Made by a program: the position numbers and the translations under genes. From Antennarius striatus (lineage: Eukaryota; Chordata; Actinopteri; Lophiiformes; Antennariidae): a DNA stretch of 64,000 bases. The stretch's first letter is position 1; every line of letters begins with the position of its first letter. Location of the stretch: assembly GCF_040054535.1 (NCBI RefSeq), contig NC_090783.1:3265001-3329000 (forward strand), given 5' to 3'. Below are positions 46,401 through 58,212 of the stretch, one piece after another. The notes below the pieces were generated by a model that had not been told where the DNA came from, made no database searches, and worked only from the letters and a program-made list of their open reading frames with translations.

Positions 46401-47258
46401 CACACCCGCAGCATCAGCCCCGCCCCCAGCCCGGTCAGGGAAGAGCCTCTCATCCAGCCTCCTCCTCGCTCCAAGTGGGAGAGAGAGGATGAGGAGGAAG
46501 GCCTGGAAAATGGCGTCAGCGTCCCCAAAGAGCCCTCCCCGGTGCCGCAGAAGGTCCCGAGCAAAGAGGTGCAGGTGGAAGCCCCCAAACCCGTCCGGAG
46601 CGAAGGGCGTGACGCGCCAAAGGAGGAGAAGAGAGGAGAAGGGAGGGATGAGAAGAAAAGGCGGGTCCAGAGGGAAGAGGGCAAAAGCAGCAGGGCGGCA
46701 CAGACAAACTCCTCCGACAAGCCGACGAAGACAAAAACCGCGAGGGAGGAGGGAAGAGGAGGAAGAGAAGAGGTGAGACACGCCGCGAGGGAGGAAGGGC
46801 GAGGGGCGAGCATAAAGGAGGAGAGGGCATCAGAAGGGCGAGGCGGGGGCGGGAGAGAGGAGAGTCGCGGCCCGGAGCCCAAGAGGCACCGTCTGTGTTC
46901 CGACCTGGGCCGCGAGACGGACGAGGCGGCCTTCGTGCCCGACTACAGCGAAGGAGAGGGCTCTGAGCCGGAGAGGGGGCGGAGCCACAGCCCCAGCCAA
47001 TCCCAGAGCCAACACTCCAACAGCCCCACCCAGAGCAGCCACAGCGGCTCGGGCCCGACCGCCTCAGACAAGAAGAAGAAGAAACATAAGAAGCACAAGA
47101 AGCACAAAAAACACAAGAAGCACGACGGCCACGACAAGGGAGAACACAAGGAGCATAAACAGAAACACAAGAAGAAGAAACGCAAAAAGAACAAAGACAA
47201 AGAGGCGGAGGAGAAGGACAAGAAGGGGAAGGCGGAGGAGGAAGCCACGCCTTGCTAA
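33039..47258 (+). CDS. rbbp6: RB-binding protein 6, RING E3 ubiquitin ligase and 3'-processing factor
   Basis: Twenty coding exons: 33039-33204, 34080-34179, 34364-34403, 36481-36522, 36651-36739, 36830-36926, 37003-37145, 37228-37400, 37503-37606, 37710-38116, 38208-38271, 38750-38807, 38904-38970, 39061-39387, 39538-39633 (or from 39535), 39868-41449, 44562-45148, 45278-45345, 45433-45517 (or from 45430) and 46301-47258. They sum to 5,253 nt: 1,750 aa plus stop, against about 1,792 aa in human. The domain order is DWNN ubiquitin-like, CCHC knuckle, RING/U-box-like, Pro-rich, RS-rich, then a charged Lys/Glu-rich tail. In the family it ubiquitinates p53 with MDM2, YBX1 and others, binds RB and p53, and is the Mpe1-type activator of the cleavage/polyadenylation complex in the nucleus. 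The start MSCVHYKFSSKLDYN matches the family exactly in place. Confidence 0.97.
35481..35486 (+). promoter_or_regulatory. Candidate intronic poly(A) signal in rbbp6
   Basis: AATAAA followed by gttgttcactggttcattgt, in the intron after the third DWNN exon. It could end a DWNN-only transcript. Confidence 0.4.
36481..37606 (+). CDS. rbbp6: rbbp6 zinc-knuckle and RING exons
   Basis: Exons 36481-36522 through 37503-37606. The CCHC knuckle is CFRCGKAGHYIRQC in 36830-36926. The RING/U-box-like domain spans 37228-37606: CPICNDLMTDAVVIPCCG, then YCDEC with the last Cys codon split across an intron, and CFTCKQSDVSPDNLIANKFL. All Cys of the C4C4 pattern are kept. In the last pair Phe replaces the Pro that I recall in mammals (CPTC). 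The domain recruits E2 enzymes. Confidence 0.95.
37710..39633 (+). CDS. rbbp6: rbbp6 proline-rich region exons
   Basis: Exons 37710-38116, 38208-38271, 38750-38807, 38904-38970, 39061-39387 and 39538-39633. The segment opens AVNNFKNETGYTK, a family-conserved post-RING motif, and becomes Pro/Ala/Ser-rich with a Gly run (VGGGGGG) in 38904-38970. It closes with PLSKEDFYRQR and SKLDEFTQDFHKELMKYR, both recognisable in human RBBP6. Codon choice and (CCT/CCC)n composition make long open shadows in other frames. Confidence 0.93.
39868..41449 (+). CDS. rbbp6: rbbp6 large RS-domain/RB-binding exon
   Basis: A 1,582-nt exon. It begins with dense SR/RS dipeptides (SYSRSRSRSRSRSRSYSYS), typical of splicing-speckle proteins. 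It continues with an aromatic/charged stretch (WEYPDWYKFYKHYD) and the family motif DATPVRDEPMDEIPSP, then Lys-rich segments and a Pro/Leu-rich end (RPPMDLQ). In human RBBP6 the matching region includes the RB- and p53-binding parts. The donor at 41450 opens the 3.1-kb intron that hosts transposon relics. Confidence 0.93.
41450..42870. other. rbbp6 intron, no gene seen
   Basis: A/T-rich DNA with a G-rich patch at 41508-41526 and a C10 run near 42609. No coding signal was recognised. Confidence 0.5.
42871..43083 (+). other. Unrecognised 70-codon open frame in rbbp6 intron
   Basis: Starts MSYPSSMAIHRSLAELDD and ends in a stop at 43081-43083, about 100 nt before the piggyBac-like relic. No known domain was recognised. 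It is probably part of a transposon or chance. Confidence 0.3.
43180..43465 (+). pseudogene. piggyBac-like transposase fragment (dead)
   Basis: Within the rbbp6 intron. One frame reads DNRFSSTPLVRKLLQRYIYF (piggyBac D-N-x-F-T-S...L pattern). A second reads GGKGSADTKVEKRK and WCDNKSVTLISSN, the piggyBac W-x-D-N-x-x-V-x-x-L-S block. The two lie in different frames with stops, so this is a relic of the C-terminal half of a piggyBac-family (PGBD-like) transposase. The upstream 42871-43083 frame may belong to the same insertion. Confidence 0.75.
43930..44440 (+). pseudogene. Tc1/mariner-like transposase fragment (dead)
   Basis: The stretch carries HIGRGGIMS (like the GGGSIMVWG block), then SPDRNLIENIWGWTAKEVYK, matching the SPDLNPIENxW...K block that includes the last catalytic residue of Tc1 DDE transposases. 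This is followed by WSTIPTNLETN and, in another frame, SVIPKCIFEAIQKNSAATHH, the transposase C-terminus. Frame changes and a C9 run near 44150 break it. It lies 120 nt before the rbbp6 exon at 44562. Confidence 0.85.
44562..47258 (+). CDS. rbbp6: rbbp6 charged C-terminal exons
   Basis: Exons 44562-45148, 45278-45345, 45433-45517 and 46301-47258. The start RRIKLNRDLGRKGG matches the family motif KIKLNRETGKK. A run of DRERDR-type repeats follows. The last exon has SKWEREDEEEG, RLCSDLGRETDEAAFVPDYS (family-conserved) and a Lys/His tail with KKHKKHKKHKKHKKH, then KHKKKKRKKNKDK, a strong nuclear localisation signal. The frame ends at TAA 47256-47258. Confidence 0.94.
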
Positions 47259-48040
47259 CAGGCTAACCGCTGCTGTAAGATTCTGATTGGAACACTGGGA
47301 AGTCATCCGTTCAGAGGGGATGAGTTGAAGCGTCGGGAGGAGATGTGCAGCAGGTCTCCGGACTGATCCCAACGCCCCTCGGCTTTTGTTGGATGTGACC
47401 TGCTGGAGCGTCTCTGAATGTTCAGTGTTAAGAGAGCAGATCGAGAAAAAAAAGAAGAAGAAGGAAAAAAAAAAGAGTTGCGACGCTTGCAGTAGTTGTG
47501 ATCCACCCAGAACCGATAAATGACCCGCAGACGGATCACAGCAGCCAGAGAACCGATGGGACTCATGAATAATGTACTCAGGGATGCGATTGCTTTGTAC
47601 AGGAGGGATGTGTTATCTGTAAATAGTGATTAAATGTTGCTTCACATAGAATGTTTTCCTTCAGTTTTCGCTCCTATATTGATTTGGATTGCTGATTCGT
47701 GTTACTGCTTTGAAGGGACCGTACTCTTGATTTTGCATGTAGTAGTTAATGCTACATTTAGCTACTAATGCTAACCATTTTCACTCTCGATAATCCAACT
47801 TTTACAGTCATTTTTCTAAGGCAAGTTTAAAAAAAAAAAAAAAGTTTTCTCCGCTGGATCTAAGGGGAGAGAAAATCAGTGGCCGCCTGGAGGATCGTAT
47901 AAAACCTGGAAATGGTCAGCTGTATAGTATTTGTGATTAATGTGCTCAAACCTGCAAAATCATACATGGTTTCTTTAAGTTAAATCTTAAGAATTATGTA
48001 TTTTTTAAATAAAATGTCACTTCAAAGTGTCCCATTTGTG
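47259..48040 (+). other. rbbp6 3' UTR and poly(A) site
   Basis: AATAAA at 48008-48013 is followed by gtgtcccatttgtgtttggtc and a T run, a strong poly(A) site configuration. Confidence 0.7.
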
Positions 48041-49028
48041 TTTGGTCTTTTTTTTTTTTCTTAAATGTGATATTTTAAGTATTTAAAAACAAAAAATTGG
48101 GTTATATGGAGGAAAAACCTAAAAAGAAATAAATCTACACTACTCATAATGAAGCTATATTTCAGAGTATTGTGAAATGAAACCACAAGGGTTAAAGTAA
48201 AGGAGCTGATTCTGCAATCATTAAGTTCTGCTCATGATCTCGACATTAGATGCAGCCATTGACTGTAAAATGACAGCTGATATTGGTGTTAATGATCTGT
48301 GAGTAAATTGCACCGTTCCTAAAAGCAGAGCACTCGCACCGCCTCCCGGGACCAGAATTTCATTTTCTGGCTGGTGAATGTTGTGTGGATCCAACTGTTC
48401 CTCTGTGGCGTGCATGCGGGCTGCATTACCCTGATTAAAATGTACTATTCACGTGTTTGGGTTAATTACAAAGTCAAGTATTACCATTAAATTCCCATTT
48501 ATTGTTTCAGTCGAGCTTAAAAAAACAACTAGTGAATTAAAAACTAACATCTGGATATGAATAAAGATTCACTTGTTTATATAATGACCAGATAGACAGA
48601 AAATATGGAAATGTGTGCTTTTGTTGATGTTGGTGTGGGAGGATATTTTAAATAGCAGGTGCAGGTGAAAAAATAAAAATAAAAGATGTCCCGCAGCACC
48701 AGAGGGATTCGATCCACTCAGAAATCTCATCCTGGAAAGAATGTCTTTGGCCCAAGCTCTGGGCCCCCGGGGGCCCTGGCAGCTTGGCCCCTCATTGGGA
48801 GGGTGCAGTGAGGCGGACCGGCCGCTGCGTGGCGCTGTGAGTCCTGCAACTTCACCCAAACCAGAGGAGTGGAGCAGATTAACAACAAAAATCTTCTTCT
48901 TACAGCCCAACATGTCAGCAGCACTCCCTCCCAGCCACACCGCAATAAGCTTCATTGTGTGTGTGTGTGTGTGTGTGTGTGTTTAAATGAGCACACCTAT
49001 TCGGAGGGGTGGAAGCGTGACTGGTGGA

Positions 49029-49062
<34 letters not shown>

Positions 49063-49348
49063 GGCTGCAGGCAGGAGAGGGGTTCACAGACGGGGTGAGG
49101 GAAACGTGGAGAAATGAGAGCTGCAGAAGTATTTTCTCCTCAAACAGCCCGACATAAAAACACATTCTCAGTGTAGTCACTGCGTTGTGTGAGTGTGTGT
49201 GTGCGCATGTGTGTGTGTACTTAAGGTCATCCCTAATGGACTCAGATCAGTGAGACCATTAGAGGAGATTACCGTATTGTTTTAACCCCCGTTCAGATTA
49301 TCATCACGGCTCATTATTCCTCTCATCTACCATCCTGCAAGGTTCATC

Positions 49349-49395
<47 letters not shown>

Positions 49396-49962
49396 ATGCA
49401 TCCAATGCTTCCCATTGAGATGGTGGTGGTGGGGAGGAGAGAGGGAGGTGGGGGTAAACTATCCCAGGCCCTCTAGGGAAGTGCATGAAGGTCACCGTCT
49501 AATCTTGTTCAGCAACGATAACCAAGCATCATTTTAAATTATTGAGCTAAAAAAAACCCTGTAAACCTTTTATTTGTAGTTTTAAAGCCTGTTTGTTTTG
49601 TGTGGTGTCATATTGACTGGGGGAGGAAGAAGGAGCCATCAGGATCACTGGTGAGGAAGAGGATGGTCGGGGCGTGGTCCATCCACATGTTCATGGGGGA
49701 TGCTCTTGGGGGAGGCGGTGGGGGAGGCGGTTCGGACAGGCCTCGGCGCGCCTGTTATCCCAGCGTGTTGGTGCGTCCGCGTTGGGTTTCGTCTTTACAA
49801 GCATGACATAATTTCCTGTCATCAAGGCCAAAGGTTGCTTAGCAACTTCACTTCTGCAGACTGTCAGGAAGGATGCTTCTCCGCTCAACGGCTCACAAAC
49901 TGTCTCTTATCCCCTGAATGTAATGTCCGTGGAAGATGCAGGCTGTGTGTGCATGACTGCCC

Positions 49963-50020
<58 letters not shown>

Positions 50021-50828
50021 ACCCTTGTATATTTATGCTTGTCAAGACGGTGCAGGAAAAGCTGAGGGTAGAAAAGAGGCGGGCTGAACAAAACGTACTG
50101 TCTGATTAATATGAGCCCAAGAACTAATAAAAAGGATGAGTCAGTGATGTCGCTGCGTGGATGAGAAAAAAAAAATCTGAGCAGATTAGTGTGACTGACC
50201 GATTACAAATGCAATAATCTTTTACATTACTCACCACAAATTAGAGTGACAGCAGGAAATGTACGTTTCTATAGAGCGAGGAGGAGGAGAGGCTGTTGGG
50301 GATGGAATGTAGTTAAATAATGGTTTAAAATATGGCGCTAAAACGCAAACTGCAGCAGAGGATGATGGGAAAGGTCATTAATTTTACTGGTATTTTATCC
50401 AAAACTGTGTTAATGCTGGATGGTCATCGATGACGAAAGATTCAGTGACGTTTCAAACGTTTGGCATCAGGTGACAAACATCAACACGGTGTCATTTTAC
50501 GCACAAGGGACAGACGGAGACACCTGCGGCGCGTAAAGGTGCGACTGACGCATCAACTTCCGGATGACAACGAGAGAGACATCTCGGGTTCACGTGGAGT
50601 TCGACGTGGCGTTTGACCCCCCCCCTGGAACAGGTCGGTAAACGTCATTTTCCACGTGTCAACACCCTGCAAGGGTTCACGCTGAGCGCTGGTGGGCGGG
50701 GGGGGGGGGGCCCACTCGAATCCGATCGATTACGCGTGACCGGGGCCCCTCCAGGCGCGACAGATAATTAGGGTTGTGTCCTGTCCTCTGAAAATTGAGA
50801 CCTTAAGACGTTGACACGGACCCCGTTG

Positions 50829-50891
<63 letters not shown>

Positions 50892-51251
50892 ACTGTAACC
50901 AGGTCGAGTGAAGTCCACACAGGATCACCGTTACGCGGCTCATGTGTTCCGGCCACGCGCACGTGCACGCGCACAACCTATACATTTGCGCTTGACGAGC
51001 CCTCGGGGGGGGAGGGGGGGGTTGTCATGGTAATTTCAATGATTGATCGGGATTATTGATCAGTAATCGAACCCCCCGCGGCGCGTGCGTGCGTGCGTGT
51101 GTGTTTGTAGCAATGGGGTGGAATAAAACTGTTTCCCACATTGTTATGTGTTGGTCACCATGGAAACACACCCAAGGGGCACTTACCACACTCTGATAAT
51201 AATGTTTGGCCTAGATACCCATCCTCAACTGATAACAGAGGGAATGTATTT

Positions 51252-51303
<52 letters not shown>

Positions 51304-54300
51304 CTAATGTAAACCATGATTGAACACACCACACTGACAGAGCCGGGGTAAAAAATGCATGAAATGATCCTGTGGAGCAGAAAGAGTCCTGCACGAGTTT
51401 CACCAGACAGTAAGTGTGAGCAGGATGGAGCGGATGGGAACTCTTTAATGAGATCTCTGCCAGGAGTCGGCGCCGGCCGGCTGCTCGTCGGGTGTTGCAC
51501 GGTGTTTCCCTGCCCCGACTCGTCGAGTCATTTTTGGAGCAGCATTGGTCTGTTGTTTTGTGATTCCAACAGTTTGGACTGGAGTAATCATGGTGCGTGC
51601 ACTTCACAGGCCCGGATAAAGACTAAATTCTAGATTATTGGGTCGCCATCAGCAAGATGGAGATTCCAAATGATCCATTTTGGTTTAAAGCAGGTTTGCT
51701 GGTTCTTGGTGTGGATGGAGGTCGACTGATGGAATGACCGCCGCCATGGTGGAGGGGAGCGGTCCAGTCAGGCTCTTAAAGATGTTTAGTAAGGAGGATG
51801 ATTGGGATTAGGAATAAAAGTCAGATTTGTAATTTGACCTCCTAATTCTGATTTCACTCATTCAGAATTCAGAGTTTTGTCATAAGAATTCTGACTCTAA
51901 TTACACTAAATTCTGATTGTATTCGCAAAACTTTGACTTTAACATCAGACCGTTAAGGCAAACACATATATTTCTCAGATAAATAAATCCATTCTAGAAC
52001 AAATGGCAATAATAATAAGATAAATGTGCTAATCACCGGATTTCAAAGAAACAAAATGTAGTCTTGTCTTTTTATGATAAATATGATAAAAGATGAAAAT
52101 CTTGACGTCCTAAATTTAAAAGTCATGATTATAAATGCATGCACGCAACATAGCACGCTAACCTGCTAAAATCAGTGGGCTAACGTGCTAGATTTTAGCA
52201 TATTGCAAGTTAAATATTAATAATTTAATACATTGAAGAGTATAGCCTAAGGCAATCTTGGCTTCTTGTTATAATAAACTAACAACGTAAATATTAGCCA
52301 ACTTGGTAGCTGTTGGTGAACAGATAAGGGCTCTTCAATACGTAATCTAAATAAATGTAATATTTCAATAACATGTAGAACCGTTAAATATTCAGAAATA
52401 GTGTCTGCGTTCGTGTACACCCCGTTTTTAGTTTGCCTAACAGCCAGAATGCTAACTATGGACAGGAACACGCTGGGATCCGAGTCATGACTCCTGAGTC
52501 TTAACATTCATCGGAATGAGTCTGACATTTCTGAGAGCGACCACCGTGGAGAGGAAAAACTCAGTATAAGCGGGAAACAACACGGCTTTCCTCCCACATA
52601 GCAAAATGTCCTTTTAATCTCATTTATACAATCTAAGAATAGCAAAGCTGTCTTTATTGTGTAATGAGCATTAGCCTCCCAGAGCCACCGTGGGACTCGC
52701 ATGTCTAGCTCAGAGTAAATGTCAAACAAAACATCCCCGGAAAATTATTTGGTAGTCCTACGTAGATATTAAAAAGTTTTTATGGGATTGTTTACATGAG
52801 CGATCCCTAATGGCTGCCTGCTTAGATCAGCTGTACGCTGTGCTGCTAATATTAGGTCCCAAAGTGGGATCCGGGGACTGCGAGTGGGGGGGGGGGCCTC
52901 CAGGGAATTTGTGGTGCCCCGAGAAAAATGAGCAGTAGTTAAATTCCATCGCTATTTTAGGACATCAAGGATGCCGATCCTGCTTTTTCTGTGTGTCTTC
53001 TTTGTTGTTGTAGACTCAGTCTCATATACTGTAAGATCCGCATGTACTTCCTTTGATGAGGACTCATGAGGAAGATGATATTTACAAGACGGATTAAAAA
53101 TAAAGTAAAGCTTTCTGGTGGCCGATAGTGGAGATGAACTAAAGCACGTTCACGCAAGTAGACTGGAGATGGAGGGACGTGTTCTGGGATGGATTCTTGT
53201 GCCACCTTAGATAATTTGTGTGCTATATTATGGGGAGATTTTGACATTTACATCTTAAATTTCATCTCAGCTATAGGAACAACAAACTTTTCAATAAATT
53301 ATGCGTAGCAATAAATTCTCCATCACCAGATGCTGCAGAATAGATCGCCAATGGAAGCACCAGTCATGATAAAAACATTGCATTTTAAAAAAATAATAAA
53401 AATGCAAAGAGTTTCCACTATAGGATGAGGATCTGAGTGCGTTTTGATGATAAATGATGGATCTATTGTTTAATATGTCTCTGCGTTGATAATTAGCTGA
53501 GTAATTCCTGTTGTGTGACAGACCATAAAGGGTTTGGTGAGTCGACATCGCCGCTGCGTGAGAATGTGAAGCGTCATCTCTCACATGACAGCGGCTGTCA
53601 GAGGTTGCTGGCTGGTGAAATAACTCGTTAGGGAGAGAAAGAGGGATTCTGGGATGGGGTGCAGAGGAGAGGGGACAAGTCACATGCTCTGACTTGTTCC
53701 AGCATCAAGTTATCCGGCGTTAAGAAAAATCTCCTCCAGCGCAAACTTTCAAAATAAAGGATGCAGAGCCATGCTGCTGAATGATGCTCACTAATGCCCT
53801 GTGATGGGGCAGCTGCTCATTGGGCTGAGCTAAGAAGGGCAATAAAATACACCAGGAGGTTCCGATCGGCGTCAGCTGTGAAATGATCACCTCCACAAGT
53901 CTGAATGGAATCCTGTTAGATGGTTTACTTAGCAAATATTTAGTCGTTAATGGGGTTTTTTTTTTTGTATGCAGATGCAGCCTCACAGCTAATCTTATGG
54001 TTGCCAAGGAAACAAAGTGGCCTTGTTCCTATGGGGGGAGGGGGGGGGGTTCTTTGAGGTTGCCATGTTCCAGGGAAAAAACAATTACACTCAGAACTAA
54101 ATGACATTCCGTGAGCAGCTCGGTTTCCTCATCATGGCGTTTCAGTTTGAAAGCAGTAAGTAGTCTGAAAGAATCTGGACTCACATTGGAATCATATCGC
54201 ATTAGTTTGATAGTTATTAGAAGAAATTATATCCCGCTGACAGCGGTTTTTGGTCAGGATACAACTCGGTAACTTCTGAAGATATGTCAAATGAACACCA

Positions 54301-54900
54301 AACTGGATCAGCTCAGTTTCAGCTACGATTTGCTTTGATTCATGTCTGCATCATTATTATTTTATCATCTCACAGTAGTGAATTTTCCCTGACAGCAGCC
54401 ATCAGGCAAATGCTGGTGAATGGATTTCCATGAAACTTGGTGGGAGGTTGGATCTGGATCCACAGCAAAGCTTGTTAAATTTTAGTGCAGATGCAGATTT
54501 ATAAAAATTAGTTTTTTAAAAATTGCTGTACAGGGTGTAATAAATGAATAAATGAAAGCTGGTTAATAAAATCAGGCATATTTAGAGGTCTATAGGGTTT
54601 TTTTTTTAGGTGCAGGTGCAAATGTAAATATAAATGTTGGAAGTGATGCTTTTGATTTTAATCAGGATCGATTGAATTTAAAAGGGCTCCAGTTCTATTC
54701 TAGTAAATTAAAAGCTAACTGAAAACCTCAGAGAACAGACTTGGTATTAACATCCTGTCTTCCAGCCTTGGCAGCCAGCCTACTCCTAACCCTACAATCG
54801 CATGCATTGATAATTTTGGCTCGATAGGTGTGCTGAAAAAAGAAAAGAAAAAAGATGGTTAAGTCGTTTCAGGGCAGCTTCCGGGTCTGTTCCGCCTTAT
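48041..54900. other. Intergenic DNA after rbbp6
   Basis: No exon was recognised. It holds (GT)n/(CA)n arrays at 48958-48982, 49030-49060, 49357-49393, 49964-50019, 50832-50888 and 51255-51302, homopolymer G/C runs near 50625, 50699 and 51006, and otherwise A/T-rich unique-looking DNA. Inverted pairs such as (GT)n 48958-48982 with (CA)n 49030-49060 could fold. Confidence 0.5.
54270..54560. repeat. Possible dispersed repeat
   Basis: Contains ggatttccatgaaacttggt and gttggatctggatccaca, phrases that recur in a widespread teleost repeat. Assigned by resemblance only. Confidence 0.35.
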
Positions 54901-54929
54901 TGTGAAGGTAAATCCCTCCATCTCCGGTC

Positions 54930-55287
54930 GTGTGTGGGTGGCTTTACGCGGCTCTCCCTCTCCCCGGTGCGCCTGAACTCCGGTACCTGGCAGCAGAGCG
55001 CGCCCAGCGGCTGAGGGGACGCGGACGCAGAGGAAGCCGCGGGTTCATATTTAACATGACTTTTCCTAGTTATTAAAACTTATGCGTCACACTCCTCTAT
55101 ATTTCCCCCCCCCTTCCTGTTCCTCCTCCCGGCTGACGGACTGAGTTTGGATATCGTCAGGGGGGGGGGGGGGACACAACGCAGAGGACAAGCGGGCTGC
55201 TCTCAGATGGAGCAGCGGGGCTCCGGGAGCGCAGGGCGCACGGCGGACCCGGAGTGAATGACGCCGGTGGATGGACGCTGCTCCTCG
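54930..55287 (+). promoter_or_regulatory. Candidate CpG-rich promoter and first exon (possibly tnrc6a)
   Basis: GC- and CpG-rich DNA (cagcagagcgcgcccagcgg onward) that ends in a good splice donor, CTCCTCG|GTAAGG at 55287/55288. It contains a 16-codon ORF, 55207-55257, whose TGA is followed at once by another ATG (55258) running open into the donor. In human, TNRC6A follows RBBP6 on the same strand, so this may be its first, largely untranslated exon. No tnrc6a coding exon was seen downstream in the window, so the name is withheld. Confidence 0.4.
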
Positions 55288-57257
55288 GTAAGGACGGCTG
55301 ATAAAGTTTGTCATATTTTGGGCTGTGATATACTTTTTCTTGGCTCTTCCGTCCTGCGGACTCCAGCGAGTTTATGCTTGTGGTAAAATAGAAAGATGTC
55401 CAGACCCCCCTGATGCTGATGTCGGTCGTTGTCGGTGATGGTGTGCTTTCAACAAAAAAAAGAATGAAAATGCAGTTATATTTTTACAGGTAGTCATAAC
55501 GTGACAATATCATGGCAAGTTAGGGACCTGATTATACTTTATGGAGGGTCTGCATTGTGTTAATTAAAATGATTAGACTTTAATTTCATCATTTACAGTT
55601 TATTATAGGGGTAATTAGTTTTTTTTCTAAACCAGACCAATGCTGGGAAATGCTGTAACCTCAGAGATGACGTCAGCAGCCTGTTTGACACCGGCTGGCC
55701 TGTATGGCTCCATATATCCCCCCCAAAGATAGGAGACTATGTTTGAATATGTGGAGATTTGTTTACTCTGATCTGACTGAGCAAGCAGCCGATGTAAATC
55801 CTTGTTAATGACAGCATTCACGGCGAATGCACAAAAAGCTTAATGGGGCTTCGGAGGCCCTATAGAGGTGCAGATATATTTTATAATTGAGATTTAATAG
55901 GACGATTTAATTTCCACACGACCTGGCTGTTGATAGGGAGACTCATAATGAGTTTTTAAAATGTTTTGATAGGACTAATCATCAGCTTTCTAACCTTGCA
56001 GAAGAATTGCTTCCTTTTTCTATCCAATGATGAATTGACTTCCACCCTGCAGCGACTATTTTATCTAAAAAAAACCCTAAAAAAAACCCTTTAAACTGCG
56101 GCCCTGGATATTTCACACAGTCTGGGATACGTGCCCATAATGAAAATAGTCAGGACCGACGGATACTGGCAGATTCAGTCATTAAATGCACGCACACAGA
56201 TGCACTCATCTAGTCTGTGAACTTGCATGCCAGCTCTGCTATTGTCCCGACTGTCTGCAGGCAGAGCACACATTTCTGCCTGGTTTCATGTTGGCCTGTA
56301 CATCTATTGTCCTGACACTTTTTCCCAGACTGTCCCTCTCTTGCTCCGCTTCAATATCACCTTGGAATAAACCGATGCGCCTTGGGATGCGCGCAAACAC
56401 GCATAACAAGCATGCATGGTAACATGTTCCAACTCCATTCCTGCACCAAGCAAGAAAGTTCAAGTCAGGAAATGAATCCAGCAATAATTTAAAAAATGAA
56501 GTCAGGCAGTAGGACCGTTTCCACGTGTTATTCCAGCCAGCGCGTAAAATTTAACCATGAGCTCGACGGTATCTTCTATTTTATGCTGGAGGGAAAGGGG
56601 GGGGGGGGAGATATTTCAGCAATGATAACAAAAGAAATTGAAGAAGGGACAATATCAGTGTTCATCCACTTCACAGCGATGTGGGGGAAAAAAGAAGCTG
56701 TCTAAGCTACTTCATCTCTATGTCCGGATTGTTTAAAGCCAGTCTGGATTAAAAACATCAGCAGTAATGGCCTGTTGTCATCACTGAATTGTACCGCTGT
56801 AGGATTATAACGAAAGGTCTAAGTGCTTCCTGCAGTCTGCACTGACTCACTGTTTGCACCTTTGCTCAGATCTACTTAATCATTCTGTTTGCATTTATTT
56901 AGATTTCTACTTCCTGCACAAGGAAACCTTTTTTTTTTCTGCCTGTGATTCGTCTCCAGTTTTTTTTTGTGTTTTTTTTTTTTTTTTTTACCCCTGAGTT
57001 GCACAGAGCATTAATTTTCGTGCCACTTTGCTGGAGGGTAAATGGTCTCCTGTACGGGATTGCAGGCTTTTTGACAGTCAACATGACTCGGAGCTTCGGT
57101 GCCATGCAGGCAGAAGATAGCGCACCGGCACCAGACAGATAACACCCAAGCGCGTCCGTTTGGTGGCCTTTTTCTGAGGAAGCTTCCGGTACCCCATGTG
57201 CCCCCACCCCCACCCCCTTCCTTTTTTTTTTTTTTTTAGGTCCAGGCTGTTCACGGC

Positions 57258-57392
57258 ATGGCCATGACAGGCGCCCAGGAGCCAGACCTGCGTGAGCAGC
57301 GCAGGGGAGCGACACAGGAGGAAGGGGATGATGAAGAGGAAGGGGAGAAAGTGCATGTCTCCATTGAGGAAGAGGAGAGGGAGCACTACCAG

Positions 57393-57427
<35 letters not shown>

Positions 57428-57601
57428 GGAGGAGGAGGAGGAGGAAGAAGAAGAGGAGGAGAAGGAGGAGCTGCCATACCCATCTTTAGCACCAGTGGTA
57501 CTTTTGGCGCTCACCCAAACCAGCCCGCCCCGCTCCTGGTGCCTTCGAGCTGTCTGCCACCCATATCCTTCAGCGCCTGGAGTGCACCTGAAGCACTGGG
57601 A

Positions 57602-57686
<85 letters not shown>

Positions 57687-57692
57687 GTGTGA
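57258..57692 (+). other. Open frame with poly-Glu, doubtful exon
   Basis: A T-rich tract and AG at 57238-57239 precede it. The frame starts [20 protein letters not shown] and has an acidic run of about 35 Glu encoded by a (GAG/GAA)n tract at about 57398-57470. It then runs into a (GT)n array read as VCVCVC. The Glu run is probably a purine microsatellite rather than protein; the first 45 codons could be a real exon but match nothing I recognise. Confidence 0.2.
57603..57683. repeat. (TG)40 microsatellite
   Basis: Perfect TG alternation over 81 nt. Confidence 0.97.
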
Positions 57693-58182
57693 GAGACACT
57701 GTCTGTTTGAGTTTCAGCTCTGCACTTTCTCAAAACCGTCGCACCTGCAAGACGCGCAGCGCCCAAATGTTTACTTTACATTTAAACACAAGGGGAGATG
57801 GATGGAAGGCCAGCAATGTGCATATCCGTGTGTGTGTGTGTGTGTGTTTGGAGGACCTCAGGTATTTCCTTGGACCTTAGCTGTAAGAATAGATGGCCAA
57901 CATTCCTCCCCTGATTGGAGGTTTCCATAGTGACAAGCCCTTAATGAATCTCCAGGGTTACAGTCGCCTGTCAGTCGCATTGTTACCGGCCTCCGTTTCT
58001 ACAGCAGAAGGAGCTGGAGAAGAAAAGAAAAAAACAACCCCCAAACACCTCATGACACGTCCCGAACATCGCTCTGCCTGTGTCATCATCGCCTCACCTC
58101 TCCGTCTGTCACTCTGTCTGCGCCGCGCTGCGCTCCTGCCGCACATGTCAACGTGTTAATGCGCGGAGGGCTCAGGCGCGGC

Positions 58183-58212
58183 GCCGCGGCGCGCAAGTGT
58201 GCGCGCCGCGGC
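58183..58212. other. Perfect GC-only inverted repeat (hairpin)
   Basis: GCCGCGGCGCGC (58183-58194), loop AAGTGT, then its exact reverse complement GCGCGCCGCGGC (58201-58212), in a CpG-dense patch. Confidence 0.9.

Noticed and set aside
46284..46882. Long minus-strand frames opposite rbbp6 exons (also 37680-38096, 40956-41482, 44679-45193)
   Set aside because: Shadows caused by GC-rich, codon-biased rbbp6 coding sequence on the + strand.
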